Below, in pieces: positions 37,288 to 45,672 of a DNA stretch of 64,000 nt. The notes below the pieces were generated by a model. It was given only the letters and a program-made list of their open reading frames with translations, searched no databases and was not told the origin of the DNA. How positions within the stretch are numbered: position 1 is the stretch's first letter; each line of letters opens with the position of its first letter. The stretch is taken from the NCBI GenBank assembly GCA_934278995.1, contig CAKQWM010000003.1, forward strand, positions 134,895-198,894, given 5' to 3'. Source of the stretch: an uncultured Clostridia bacterium. Its GTDB lineage: Bacteria; Bacillota; Clostridia; Christensenellales; Borkfalkiaceae. A program made the translations under genes and the position numbers.

Positions 37288-39204
37288 TTAGTCTTCGATT
37301 TGTACAACCCTTCCGCCGGTCAAAAGAATCATTTTAACGGCGTTTACGGTGAAATCATTTGCTTCGACGATAAGCGGTTTATTTAAAAGTCCCCTGCCAA
37401 GCACTTTTACGTAGCCAGCGTTTTTGGGCGCAAGGTTCTTTTTTATAAGAGTACGCACGTTGACGGTATCGCCCGAAGCAAAGCATTTTGAAAGAGTATC
37501 GACGTTAATTATTGCTTTTTTATTACCTTTCGGGTATTTATTATCGACGTTTGTAACCGTTTCGATTAAACTTTCGGCTTTTTCGTCGGTCATTTCTTTT
37601 TCCGCTTTCGGCACGGTTACCGACTCGACTATTTCAAAATCTCTTTCGGTAAGCGGTTTTATTTCTTCCTTGCTGTCGGTAAAATTCGGAACGGAATCGT
37701 CGGTTTCGGTTTCTATGGCTTCGTCGCTATTTTCCGCGGCGGGTGCTTCCTCCGCTTCAGCGGGCGCCTCCTCTGCTTCAACAGGCGTTTCTGCCGTTTC
37801 AATCGGCGGTTCTAACGCTTCGGCTTCTTTGGTTTCGGCTTCGTCAGTCATAACGGCGACTTCGTCAACCTTAAATTCTTCCTCCGCTTCAACAGGCGTT
37901 TCCTCGGCTTCAACCGTTGTTTCTGCCATTTCAACGGGCGTTTCTGCTGTTTCGGCGGTCGTAGCCGCAACTTCGTCAGCCTTAAATTCTATTTCTTCGG
38001 CTTCGTCAAGACTTACTTCGGATATGACGGCAAGAGGCGCGTCGCTTCCGCGCAACTTCGGTAACGGCGACGGCTCAACGTAATCGAACAAATCGTTACG
38101 AACGCTTTCAAAAGAAGTTTCGTCGTCGGTTTTAATAACTTTAACGAGTTTCAAGTCGATCAATTCTTCAAGCGACTTGTATTCGGGATAAAAATCTACC
38201 TCGTCTTTATCGAAACGTTTCAGACCGAGTTTTTCGGACATTACGTAAATCAATTCTTTTGCCCATCTTACCGAGCGGTTGGACTTGATTTTCAAACGCA
38301 TCGGAACGGCTTGATATTTTTTAACCCCGGAAACGTCTTTAAAGTGATATTTGGTATCGGCAAATTCGGAAGGATCGAGCGCGAGATACAACGAAAGGGT
38401 TTTTCCGGTAATCGCAAATTTAGCGATAACGGGGCGCCCCGCGCGGAAGGTTTCAAAATGCCAACTCATTCTCGCCTTTGCCTTTTTATAGGATAAAAGT
38501 TCGTTTTTTAACGCGCTGTATCTTTCTTTCAACAAATCGTTCGACTGACAAAGTTTTGCCGAAAAACTTTTTACGTAACGTATCTTTACGTTTATGCCGG
38601 CAAAACTCGGCTTTTTAACGACCGAATATCCGGTTAAACCGTCGGCGGGCGGGGTTGTTACACCGTAGGAATCTGTCGGCGTGAAAACATCTTCTTTTGC
38701 ATCGAAAGCGACGGGTTCGTTTTCTGTCGCTTCATCGACGGGGAGGTCGATAACCGTTTCTTCTATATCCGCTTTTTCTACCGCATCTTCGGCGGTTTCT
38801 TCGGCGGTGACTTCGGTGGCGGCTGCTTCTTCGGCTACGGATTCCTTTACGTCGTTTAAGGAATCGAGTTTTTCGGGCGACTGAATTTTATCAAGCCCGA
38901 AAACTTCATTAAAAATCTCATCCCGCGCTTTTTCGGAAACAGGTTCGCATACGGCTGGTTCGGCTTCGGTTTTTTGTTCGCATACGGTGGGTTCGGCTTC
39001 GTCGCAAACGGTATCGGTAGCGTTATTTTTGATTTCAGAACTTTCGCTTACGCTACCCGTCGGGCGTTTTTTGCCGTAAATTTTTCTTAAAATTAAAGAA
39101 ACCGCTATAACTTCAACCAAAATTACGCCTAAAACAATTAAAACGGAAAGCAACACGTTTTTAGCCGTCCAGGACAAAACAAGCAAATTCATCTCCGTCA
39201 ACAT
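37288..39204 (-). CDS. Membrane-anchored protein with C-terminal uL15-like domain
   Basis: A 638-residue protein in three parts. Residues about 12-40 form one transmembrane helix. An acidic low-complexity region (about 45-180) precedes a basic conserved module (about 205-345: KIRYVKSFSAKLCQS, SWHFETFRAGRPVIAKFAI). A long Glu/Ala/Thr-rich stretch of imperfect repeats (ETPVEAEE-like) follows. The last 75 residues (INVDTLSKCFASGDTVNV ... VKVLGRGLLNKPLIVEANDF ... GGRVVQIED) match the C-terminal half of ribosomal protein uL15. GGAGG lies 6 nt before the ATG. It is not a ribosomal protein in the ordinary sense: the N-terminal rRNA-binding part of uL15 is absent. Function unknown. Confidence 0.75.
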   Translation of the reverse strand: MLTEMNLLVLSWTAKNVLLSVLIVLGVILVEVIAVSLILRKIYGKKRPTGSVSESSEIKNNATDTVCDEAEPTVCEQKTEAEPAVCEPVSEKARDEIFNEVFGLDKIQSPEKLDSLNDVKESVAEEAAATEVTAEETAEDAVEKADIEETVIDLPVDEATENEPVAFDAKEDVFTPTDSYGVTTPPADGLTGYSVVKKPSFAGINVKIRYVKSFSAKLCQSNDLLKERYSALKNELLSYKKAKARMSWHFETFRAGRPVIAKFAITGKTLSLYLALDPSEFADTKYHFKDVSGVKKYQAVPMRLKIKSNRSVRWAKELIYVMSEKLGLKRFDKDEVDFYPEYKSLEELIDLKLVKVIKTDDETSFESVRNDLFDYVEPSPLPKLRGSDAPLAVISEVSLDEAEEIEFKADEVAATTAETAETPVEMAETTVEAEETPVEAEEEFKVDEVAVMTDEAETKEAEALEPPIETAETPVEAEEAPAEAEEAPAAENSDEAIETETDDSVPNFTDSKEEIKPLTERDFEIVESVTVPKAEKEMTDEKAESLIETVTNVDNKYPKGNKKAIINVDTLSKCFASGDTVNVRTLIKKNLAPKNAGYVKVLGRGLLNKPLIVEANDFTVNAVKMILLTGGRVVQIED

Positions 39205-39301
39205 GATAATCCTCCAAAAACGACGCAGTAACAGAATTATTCCGGACTACGCAACTTGTACGAAAAGTATATAACACAATGAACGATTTGTCAAGGCTTT
39301 T

Positions 39302-39336
39302 TAAAAAAACTCCCCGTATAAACGAGAAGTTTTTTA
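39302..39336 (-). terminator. Terminator after the lipoprotein gene
   Basis: On the minus strand the RNA forms a stem closed by A-U pairs with two G-U pairs, then a T run. It ends the transcript of the lipoprotein gene above. Confidence 0.6.
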
Positions 39337-39382
39337 AATAATTTAATATCCTTGTAAATTTGACTATCCGTCGTAATCGGCG

Positions 39383-39805
39383 TTACTTAGCCGCATCGAT
39401 AGCCGCTTTCGTACCGGCGTAAATCATTTTACCAGATCTTTTTACTATAATATCGCTTTCGGTATCCTTCTTTTCTTCCTTTTCAAGGTAAGGTTTTGCT
39501 TTATCCCAGCAATTTTTAGCGGCGGTGGCGTCTTTAAAGTAAATTATGGTAACGGTATCTACGCTTTTGTCATCGTTGGTTTTAGTACCGCTTACGATTG
39601 CGATAATATCCCCTCTTTGGCAACCTAACGCCGTTTCCGTCACGGTAAGACTAAGGGCGTCGCTGAATTTCGTGGTGCTGTAACCTGCTTTTTCAAGCCC
39701 GGCTTTCGCCTTATCGGGGTTAGAGTTTGGCGAGCAAGCGACTAACGCTGTGGATAAGAACACGGCAATTAACAATACCGCTAAAACTTTAGACAATTTT
39801 TTCAT
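39383..39805 (-). CDS. Small secreted lipoprotein, unknown function
   Basis: A 140-residue protein with a type II signal peptide: KKLSKVLAVLLIAVFLSTALVAC, with the lipobox LVAC at Cys24 (the stretch is quoted to show its hydrophobic core). The mature part is alpha/beta and ends in a basic segment. A strong promoter lies 70 bp upstream (TTGACA, 17 bp, TAAACT) and an AGGAGG site precedes the ATG. No family recognised; it resembles the many short DUF4358-like or stress-type lipoproteins only in layout. Confidence 0.75.
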   Translation of the reverse strand: MKKLSKVLAVLLIAVFLSTALVACSPNSNPDKAKAGLEKAGYSTTKFSDALSLTVTETALGCQRGDIIAIVSGTKTNDDKSVDTVTIIYFKDATAAKNCWDKAKPYLEKEEKKDTESDIIVKRSGKMIYAGTKAAIDAAK

Positions 39806-39878
39806 AAAAAGTCCTCCTTATAATGTAGTAAGGCTTAACGGGCGCCGGGAAACGCATCGCATAAACTCTTACGAGAAT

Positions 39879-39907
39879 AGTTTACCCGAAGATAAACCTT
39901 TTGTCAA
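39879..39907 (-). promoter_or_regulatory. Promoter of the lipoprotein gene
   Basis: On the minus strand -35 TTGACA (39902-39907), 17-bp spacer, -10 TAAACT (39879-39884). The leader of about 67 nt ends in AGGAGG. The rest of 39806-40133 holds only a small 12-bp tandem repeat (GCGTTTATTAAA twice, near 39979). Confidence 0.7.
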
Positions 39908-40133
39908 TAAAAACGAGTAAATTCACCCGACGAAAATTAAATTTTTACACTTTGATAAAATGTGTCGCGTTTACAAAAGCGTTTATTAAAGCGTTTATTA
40001 AAGCGGCGATTTCTTCTCCGCAACAATGCTTAGGTAATAAGCAGATGACGAACAGAATCCGAACCGTGAATAATATTCAAAAAATCTTTTTGGTGGTTTG
40101 GTATGATTACTCATTAAGGCGTTTTAAAAATTT

Positions 40134-40430
40134 TTACAAAAATTTTAAAAGCGCTTCTCTTTTTTCGGGGGTAAGTTGCTTGATTTTCATCAGTATATAT
40201 TTATCTTCCGAGTAATGTTCGTAGTCTTTTGAAAAAAACTCTTCTTCGGTAATTTTACACGCTTTAATTATGCGCAATAAAGTTTCGACGCTCGGAAGAA
40301 AGTCTTTTTTGCTTTCGAGCCGATTGATGTAGCCCCAGTTCATGTCTATATCCATAGATAAGGCTTTTTGGGACAATTCGGCTTTCGTACGAAAATAGCC
40401 TATCCGCGCAATGATTTCTCTTTTATCCAT
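40134..40430 (-). CDS. XRE-family helix-turn-helix regulator
   Basis: A 98-residue protein. The helix-turn-helix spans about residues 8-65: LSQKALSMDIDMNWGYINRLESKKDF with the recognition helix around WGYINRLE. The remainder is a short helical tail. It is divergent from the large surface lipoprotein gene (start 40623) across 190 bp containing imperfect dyads, so it may control that gene; this is inferred from position only. Confidence 0.85.
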   Translation of the reverse strand: MDKREIIARIGYFRTKAELSQKALSMDIDMNWGYINRLESKKDFLPSVETLLRIIKACKITEEEFFSKDYEHYSEDKYILMKIKQLTPEKREALLKFL

Positions 40431-40584
40431 AACGTACCGCCTGAAATATTCTACTTAAATTTTACACTTGTTTAGTGATATTATGTGACGGGTATTATGT
40501 AGTATAATCACAACGTACACGATATTTTTGCACATAAATACAATATTTATTACAATTATACTATACAAAACACGAATATTATGT

Positions 40585-40590
40585 TATAAT
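40585..40590 (+). promoter_or_regulatory. Probable -10 of the surface lipoprotein gene
   Basis: TATAAT at 40585-40590 preceded by TGT (extended -10). The -35 position 17 bp upstream reads TATACA, a weak match. AAGGAGG follows before the ATG at 40623. Confidence 0.5.
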
Positions 40591-40622
40591 TACCATAAAA
40601 GGGAATCGTTAAGGAGGTTATA

Positions 40623-43394
40623 ATGAAACGATTTAAAAAGATTTTTGTGGGAATTTTTGGCGCAGTTTGCTTAACTTGTTTGATTTTCGGCGTTATCGCT
40701 TGTAAATTTGACATAGGTAAGACGGATAACCGCGACAAGGACATCGTTTCCGTTTACAACGTGTACGTTGCGTACGCGCAGGAAAACGGAACTACTCCCT
40801 TATCTTACGAAGAATGGCTTAAAACCATTAAAGGAGAAAAGGGCGATAAAGGCGACAAAGGCGAAAAAGGAGAAAAGGGCGACACGGGCGACAGCGGTCT
40901 TAACGGTAAGGACGGAAAAGACGGCACTAACGGTCAAGACGGTATTGACGGTAAGTCCGCTTATCAGATTTGGCTCGACAACGGAAACACCGGTACCCAA
41001 GCAGACTTTTTAAACTGGTTAAAAGGCAAAGACGGTACTAACGGCGCCGACGGTAAGGACGGTACTAACGGCGCCGACGGTAAAGACGGTACTAACGGCA
41101 AAGACGGTCTTAACGGTAAGGACGGAAAAGACGGCGCTAACGGTAAGTCCGCTTATGAACTCTACAAAGAAAAGTACGGTTATAGCGGAACGGAAGAAGA
41201 ATGGTTTTACGACCTTGTAAACGGAAAACTTGCGGTAAAAGAAAAACATACCGTTACCTTCGATTCCGACGGTGGAAGCGAAGTACAAAGTCAACAGATA
41301 TCGGACGGCAAGAAGGCGCTTGAACCCGACGCGCCCGCGAAGACGGGTTATACCTTCGGCGGCTGGTACGTTAAAAGCAGCGAATGGAAATTCCTCGCTT
41401 ACACAGTTACCGAAAGCGTGACGCTAAAAGCGAAGTGGCTCGCCAACGAATACGTTATAAAATTCAACCCCGACGGCGGGAGCGATATTGCCGACGTGAC
41501 CGTAAGATATAACGAAGATTACGTCCTTCCCACGCCCGTAAGGGAAAATTACGTATTCCTCGGATGGAAGGAGGGCGAAACCGCTTACGAACAATCCGGT
41601 AATTGGCAAAAAACAAGCGGCGCGGAATTAACCGCCCAATGGGTAATAGCGAAAAGCACGATTACGTTTGAAGCGAACAATGGTAGCATCGTTTCGCCTA
41701 TGACGATAAATTACGGCGAAGACTATACTCTACCCGTAATAACAAGGGAAAACTTTGCGTTTGTAGGGTGGTTTATCGGCGAACAAAAGTTTGAAAGCGG
41801 TACACTTTTAACGGGAGATATTACACTTTCCGCAAAATGGAAAAGCGTTACGGACACCTTTTCTTACACCGAAGCAAACGGTGAAGTTACCCTGACCGAA
41901 TTTTTAGGCGGCGTAACCGACGTAGTTATACCCGCCAAAATAAACGGCGTTGCGGTTACAAAACTTGCGGACGGAATATTCAGAAACAACGCGGATATTA
42001 CTTCGGTAACTTTTGACGGCGGGTTTGAAAATTACGACGCAAAGTTGTTTCAGGGTTGCACTTCTCTTAAACGCCTCGTAATTTCCGGCGCTTACGACAA
42101 GCAATTATATTATCTTTTCGGCGACGGTATAAACGATATACCTGAAAGTTTAACCGAGATATCTTTTGCAAAAAACAGTAATTACGTTGACGGAACGATT
42201 TTTAAAAACAAAGTTGCAAATCACACCGTAACGTACGTCATCCCCGACGGTACGACGGATATATTATCAAATCAATTTTACTGGTACAACTACATGAAGG
42301 CGGTCCGTATCCCCGACAGCGTGACTTCTATCGGTAGTGGTGCGTTCCGTGGTTGCAGCGGTTTATCGAGCGCAACTATCCCCGACAGTGTGACTTCTAT
42401 CGGTAGTTCTGCGTTCTATGGTTGCAGCGGATTAACAAGCGTAATAATCCCCGACAGCGTGACTTCTATCGGTTATTCTGCGTTCAGTGGTTGCAGCGGT
42501 TTAACAAGCGTAACAATCCCCGACAGCGTGACTTCTATCGGTGAGTCTGCGTTCGATGATTGTAGCGGACTTACAAGCGTAACCATTCCCGACAGTGTGA
42601 CTTCTATCGGTAGTTATGCGTTCAGTTATTGCAGCGGTTTAACAAGCGTAACTATAGGTAACGGTGTGACTTCTATCGGTAGTGCTGCGTTCAGTGGTTG
42701 CAGCGGTTTAACAAGCGTAACCATTCCCGACAGCGTGACTTCTATCGGTAGTGGTGCGTTCCGTGGTTGCAGCGGTCTGACAAGCGTAACAATCCCCGAC
42801 AGCGTGACTTCTATCGGTCGTTATGCGTTCGAGGGTTGTGATAAATTGATAAAAACCACAAAAGGTATCCGTTACGTAGATACATGGGTAATCGGCGTAA
42901 TAAACACTTCATTAACTACTGCGGAAATAAAAGACGGTACGAAAGGCATTGCGTCTTCTGCGTTCCGTGGTTGCAGCGGTTTAACAAGCGTAACCATCGG
43001 TAACAGCGTGACTTCTATCGGTAGTGATGCGTTCAGAGGTTGCAGCGGTCTATCAAGCGTAACTATCGGTAACGGCGTGACTTCTATCGGTAGTGATGCG
43101 TTCAGAGGTTGCAGCGGTCTATCAAGCGTAACTATCGGTAACGGCGTGACTTCTATCGGTGAGTCTGCGTTCGATGATTGTAGCGGACTTAAAACGGTTT
43201 ATTATAAAGGTACGGCGGAGCAATGGCGCAATATTTCGATCGGTTCGTACAATTATAAATTAACGGGCGCGGCGCGGTATTATTACAGCGAAAGCGAGCC
43301 TTCGCTTAATGCGGAAGGCACGGCATACGACGGCAATTACTGGCATTACGATACCGACGGCGTAACCCCCGTTATCTGGAAAAAGGAAAATTAA
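40623..43394 (+). CDS. Surface lipoprotein: collagen-like, InlB-type and BspA leucine-rich repeats
   Basis: A 923-residue modular cell-surface protein. It starts with a lipoprotein signal peptide (lipobox VIAC near residue 27). A collagen-like Gly-x-y region (about 70-180) is rich in KGD, GKD and TNG triplets and is interrupted by SAYQIWLDNGNTGTQADFL. Three InlB/Listeria-Bacteroides repeats follow (about 205-410; YTFGGWY, YVFLGWK, FAFVGWF). The C-terminal part (about 560-860) has twelve BspA-type 23-residue leucine-rich repeats of the form IPDSVTSIGSGAFRGCSGLT, nearly identical in DNA. A linker (GIRYVDTWVIGVINTSL) splits the repeats after the eighth. Such proteins act in adhesion; function here is not shown. 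Confidence 0.9.
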   Translation: MKRFKKIFVGIFGAVCLTCLIFGVIACKFDIGKTDNRDKDIVSVYNVYVAYAQENGTTPLSYEEWLKTIKGEKGDKGDKGEKGEKGDTGDSGLNGKDGKDGTNGQDGIDGKSAYQIWLDNGNTGTQADFLNWLKGKDGTNGADGKDGTNGADGKDGTNGKDGLNGKDGKDGANGKSAYELYKEKYGYSGTEEEWFYDLVNGKLAVKEKHTVTFDSDGGSEVQSQQISDGKKALEPDAPAKTGYTFGGWYVKSSEWKFLAYTVTESVTLKAKWLANEYVIKFNPDGGSDIADVTVRYNEDYVLPTPVRENYVFLGWKEGETAYEQSGNWQKTSGAELTAQWVIAKSTITFEANNGSIVSPMTINYGEDYTLPVITRENFAFVGWFIGEQKFESGTLLTGDITLSAKWKSVTDTFSYTEANGEVTLTEFLGGVTDVVIPAKINGVAVTKLADGIFRNNADITSVTFDGGFENYDAKLFQGCTSLKRLVISGAYDKQLYYLFGDGINDIPESLTEISFAKNSNYVDGTIFKNKVANHTVTYVIPDGTTDILSNQFYWYNYMKAVRIPDSVTSIGSGAFRGCSGLSSATIPDSVTSIGSSAFYGCSGLTSVIIPDSVTSIGYSAFSGCSGLTSVTIPDSVTSIGESAFDDCSGLTSVTIPDSVTSIGSYAFSYCSGLTSVTIGNGVTSIGSAAFSGCSGLTSVTIPDSVTSIGSGAFRGCSGLTSVTIPDSVTSIGRYAFEGCDKLIKTTKGIRYVDTWVIGVINTSLTTAEIKDGTKGIASSAFRGCSGLTSVTIGNSVTSIGSDAFRGCSGLSSVTIGNGVTSIGSDAFRGCSGLSSVTIGNGVTSIGESAFDDCSGLKTVYYKGTAEQWRNISIGSYNYKLTGAARYYYSESEPSLNAEGTAYDGNYWHYDTDGVTPVIWKKEN

Positions 43395-43408
43395 AAAGGA
43401 GTGATAAA

Positions 43409-43996
43409 ATGTATAACAAACTTATCGGCATTTGCAATAGCGACTTAAAAATTGCTTATGATAAAATACATGAAGCATTAAACACTTTACCACGTTATAC
43501 ATATCGCGGCAACGGTGAGTTTTCGGGCGAAATTCCCAAAGGCGGAGGCGTTTATATTATCTTTGAAAAAGGCGAAAAATACGGTGATTACGACCGTATA
43601 ACCCGCGTCGGAAAAGCCGAAAAATCGCTCTTAGCAAGGCTTAAACAACACTTTGAAAAAGAAGATAAAGACCACAGCATTTTCAGAAAACACGTCGGAC
43701 GCGCGTTGCTTAATAAGAAGGGTTTACCCCTCGACGATTGGAATAAAAAAAGCGTATATGTACCGGATATAGAAAAAGAAGTGTCTGAATACCTGAAAAA
43801 TAACGCGACTTGTTGCGTGATACCGTTAACGGACAAAGAAGAAATAAAAATACTTGAAAAAACGTTGATAGAAGTTTTAGCGGCATTTAACCGTTCCTAC
43901 CTTGCCGTAAACGGCAAAGCGATACAATCCGATAATTGGCTTGGCAATCATAGCGTAAACCAAAAAATTAAAGCCAACGGACTTTGGAACGTATAA
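43409..43996 (+). CDS. GIY-YIG-like nuclease-domain protein
   Basis: A 195-residue soluble protein. Residues about 45-85 fit the GIY-YIG fold: GGGVYIIFEKGEKYG, then ITRVGKAEKSLLARLKQHF, where GVY and RVG stand for the two GIY/YIG strands and Arg of LARLKQH for the catalytic helix. The family's later Glu could be one of EIKILEKTLIE near residue 150. It lies 12 nt after the surface lipoprotein, with AAGGAG before the ATG, so it may be co-transcribed. No signal peptide. Role unknown: restriction, repair and mobile functions are all possible. Confidence 0.65.
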   Translation: MYNKLIGICNSDLKIAYDKIHEALNTLPRYTYRGNGEFSGEIPKGGGVYIIFEKGEKYGDYDRITRVGKAEKSLLARLKQHFEKEDKDHSIFRKHVGRALLNKKGLPLDDWNKKSVYVPDIEKEVSEYLKNNATCCVIPLTDKEEIKILEKTLIEVLAAFNRSYLAVNGKAIQSDNWLGNHSVNQKIKANGLWNV

Positions 43997-44017
43997 AACG
44001 CGATTGCAAAATAAAAA

Positions 44018-44053
44018 GGTATAATTTTTTGTTTTGCAACAAAAAATTATACC
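44018..44053 (+). terminator. Hairpin after the GIY-YIG gene
   Basis: A perfect 16-bp AT-rich stem (44018-44033 with 44038-44053, loop TTGC). There is no T run after it, so termination on the plus strand is uncertain. Smaller hairpins follow up to 44125. Confidence 0.55.
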
Positions 44054-44147
44054 GTAGCCGCCGAATTACTCCGCAATGCGGAATACCCTTTACGGCGGGT
44101 TAAAAAACCGCCTGTAACGTTTTAAAAAACAACTAAAAACCTAAAAC

Positions 44148-44181
44148 AAAAGACCTTTCCGTTTACGAAAAGGTCTTTTCC
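44148..44181 (-). terminator. tRNA-Thr(CGT) terminator
   Basis: AAAAGACCTTT pairs with AAAAGGTCTTTT around a 9-base loop; read leftwards, directly after the tRNA, it ends in T-rich sequence. Confidence 0.8.
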
Positions 44182-44182
44182 T

Positions 44183-44258
44183 TGGAGCTACTGGCCGGAT
44201 TTGAACCGGCGACCTGCTGATTACGAATCAGCTGCTCTACCGACTGAGCCACAGTAGC
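44183..44258 (-). tRNA. tRNA-Thr (anticodon CGT)
   Basis: A 76-nt cloverleaf: acceptor GCTACTG with CAGTAGC, anticodon arm CTGAT-TCGTAAT-style loop with CGT, T arm with GGTTCAAATCC, CCA encoded (44183-44185 as TGG on the plus strand). Confidence 0.95.
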
Positions 44259-44280
44259 GTATTATATTTAATAGCGTACA

Positions 44281-44362
44281 AAACAGCAACCGTACTGCGT
44301 TAACGGCGCGCTATACGTTAGCGTATCGCGTAGCGCCGTGTTACATCGCAAGTACGCTGTTT
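44281..44362. repeat. 82-bp imperfect palindrome
   Basis: Nested arms: AAACAGC/GCTGTTT at the ends, CGTACTGCG with CGCAAGTACG, TAACGGCGC with GCGCCGTGTTA, and ATACG/CGTAT at the loop TTAG. It lies just 5' of tRNA-Thr(CGT). No gene. The remaining bases to 44520 are AT-rich without other features. Confidence 0.75.
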
Positions 44363-44521
44363 TTCGGCTTTTTTTAACGCTAAAAAAAGCGACTTCTTTC
44401 AAAGCCCTATTATTGTAACATAAAAAAAACGGCTTTGCAAGATTTTTTAATTGAGTTTTCGTTATTTTTTACCGAAAATTTATATTCTTATAAATTCTTT
44501 TTGATTTTACCGAAAAATAAG

Positions 44522-44550
44522 TTGACATTCGGGTTGATATTATATAAAAT
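44522..44550 (+). promoter_or_regulatory. tRNA-Thr(GGT) promoter
   Basis: -35 TTGACA (44522-44527), 17-bp spacer, -10 TAAAAT (44545-44550); start about 13 bp before the tRNA. Confidence 0.8.
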
Positions 44551-44569
44551 ATTAACGTTGTGATTGATT

Positions 44570-44645
<76 letters not shown>

Positions 44646-44649
44646 CACA

Positions 44650-44690
44650 AAGCGGTTGTCGCGTTATGCGGTCGCCGCTTTTTTTATTCT
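44650..44690 (+). terminator. tRNA-Thr(GGT) terminator
   Basis: AAGCGG near 44650 pairs with CCGCTT near 44680, followed by seven T's. Confidence 0.75.
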
Positions 44691-44718
44691 TGTTTTTTAA
44701 AACAATAACTAAACCGCA

Positions 44719-44769
44719 AAAAAAGGCTGTCGTAAGTTGGTTTTAACAACGTACGACAGCCCGTTTTTT
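44719..44769 (-). terminator. Bidirectional terminator
   Basis: A 10-bp stem (GGCTGTCGTA at 44725-44734 with TACGACAGCC at 44752-44761) with an A-run before and a T-run after. It ends the thioesterase gene leftwards and could back up the tRNA terminator rightwards. Confidence 0.85.
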
Positions 44770-45482
44770 TATTCGGAATATTCGGCGGTAAAAATCGGAT
44801 TATCCCCTCGTTTTCCGTACACGAAAAACGAATCGGCACGTTTTGCGCCGTAAATATCTACTACTTCGCCTAAAAGCAATTCTCTGTGATACTCTATGCG
44901 GAACGACTTGTAATTTTCTACTTCCGTACCGCAAAGGTCGGTAACAAAATTCGGGTATTTTACGTTATTGACGTGTCCGTTTACGTCTATATCGGAATTA
45001 ACGGTTTTTACGCTCCCCTTATAAGTAAAAGATGCTTCCTCGGGCAAAATTATTTTTGAAAATCGTTCGTCGAAGGATTTTTCCTCTTTAAAATCAAGCG
45101 CTTCGGGATAAACGTTTTTCTGAACGGAAATTTTACGCGTCGCAAAGTCTATTATCGACCACATGGTCGAGCCTTTTATAACCGTTTCACCGTCAAAACA
45201 GACAGTAAAATCACGCTGAAATTTAACGGCGGACGGTTTAAGCGGCCAGGTTTTTACGGAAAGGTCGCTGTACATACCGATATCTTTGATAATTTCGTAT
45301 TTTATGCCCGTTATAACCCACGCTATGTTTTTCTTTTTAAAATCTTCAAACCCGCTGCCGAGTAATTTTGCGTGAATCCCTGCGGCGTCCTGAAACAAAT
45401 CGAGTACGCTTGACGGGCGTAATTTTTTATTGCAATTAAAATCCGACGTTCTTAAAGTATAGGTTTTAATAAATTCGTTCAA
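44769..45482 (-). CDS. Acyl-ACP thioesterase
   Basis: Releases fatty acids from acyl carrier protein. The hot-dog fold family signatures are present: FQDAAGIHA in the first repeat, AWVITGIKYEI, and SDIDVNGHVNNVKYPNF in the second (Asp/Asn/His catalytic network). Length is about 237 residues. The TTG at 45482 (NEFIKTYTLRTSDF) is proposed as start: AAGGAAG lies 6 nt upstream and the promoter's expected start is near 45524, downstream of the ATG codons at 45584 and 45527. The longer frame is therefore unlikely, though not excluded. A dyad in the promoter spacer suggests repression. Confidence 0.85.
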   Translation of the reverse strand: MNEFIKTYTLRTSDFNCNKKLRPSSVLDLFQDAAGIHAKLLGSGFEDFKKKNIAWVITGIKYEIIKDIGMYSDLSVKTWPLKPSAVKFQRDFTVCFDGETVIKGSTMWSIIDFATRKISVQKNVYPEALDFKEEKSFDERFSKIILPEEASFTYKGSVKTVNSDIDVNGHVNNVKYPNFVTDLCGTEVENYKSFRIEYHRELLLGEVVDIYGAKRADSFFVYGKRGDNPIFTAEYSE

Positions 45483-45530
45483 CTGTAACTTCCTTTTTAT
45501 AGCCTTTATTCGCTTAGTGCGCGCCATATA

Positions 45531-45559
45531 ATAGTACCACCGGTACTTACCGTTGTCAA
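45531..45559 (-). promoter_or_regulatory. Thioesterase promoter with operator-like dyad
   Basis: On the minus strand -35 TTGACA (45554-45559), 17-bp spacer, -10 TACTAT (45531-45536). A 15-bp inverted repeat AGTACC-GGT-GGTACT (45533-45547) fills the spacer. It resembles, but does not match, fatty-acid regulator sites such as FapR boxes. Confidence 0.65.
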
Positions 45560-45672
45560 TAGCGATTATTGAAATTTTGCGCATTTAATACAATCACAAC
45601 ATAAACTTCGTTTACTTTTTGGTTTTTTTATGTTAAAGTGTATTTATAAATTATAACTTTCAGGGTATTACA

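Noticed and set aside
37424..38083. Ser/Ala-rich rightward open frame of 219 residues
   Set aside because: Shadow of the acidic repeats of the leftward uL15-like gene; low-complexity and no ribosome-binding site.
37288..39204. Ordinary ribosomal protein uL15
   Set aside because: Only the C-terminal half of uL15 is present on a 638-residue membrane protein; the rRNA-binding N terminus is missing.
45533..45547. FapR operator in the thioesterase promoter
   Set aside because: The dyad has a 7-base rather than a 5-base centre between the AGTA/TACT arms, so it is only called operator-like.
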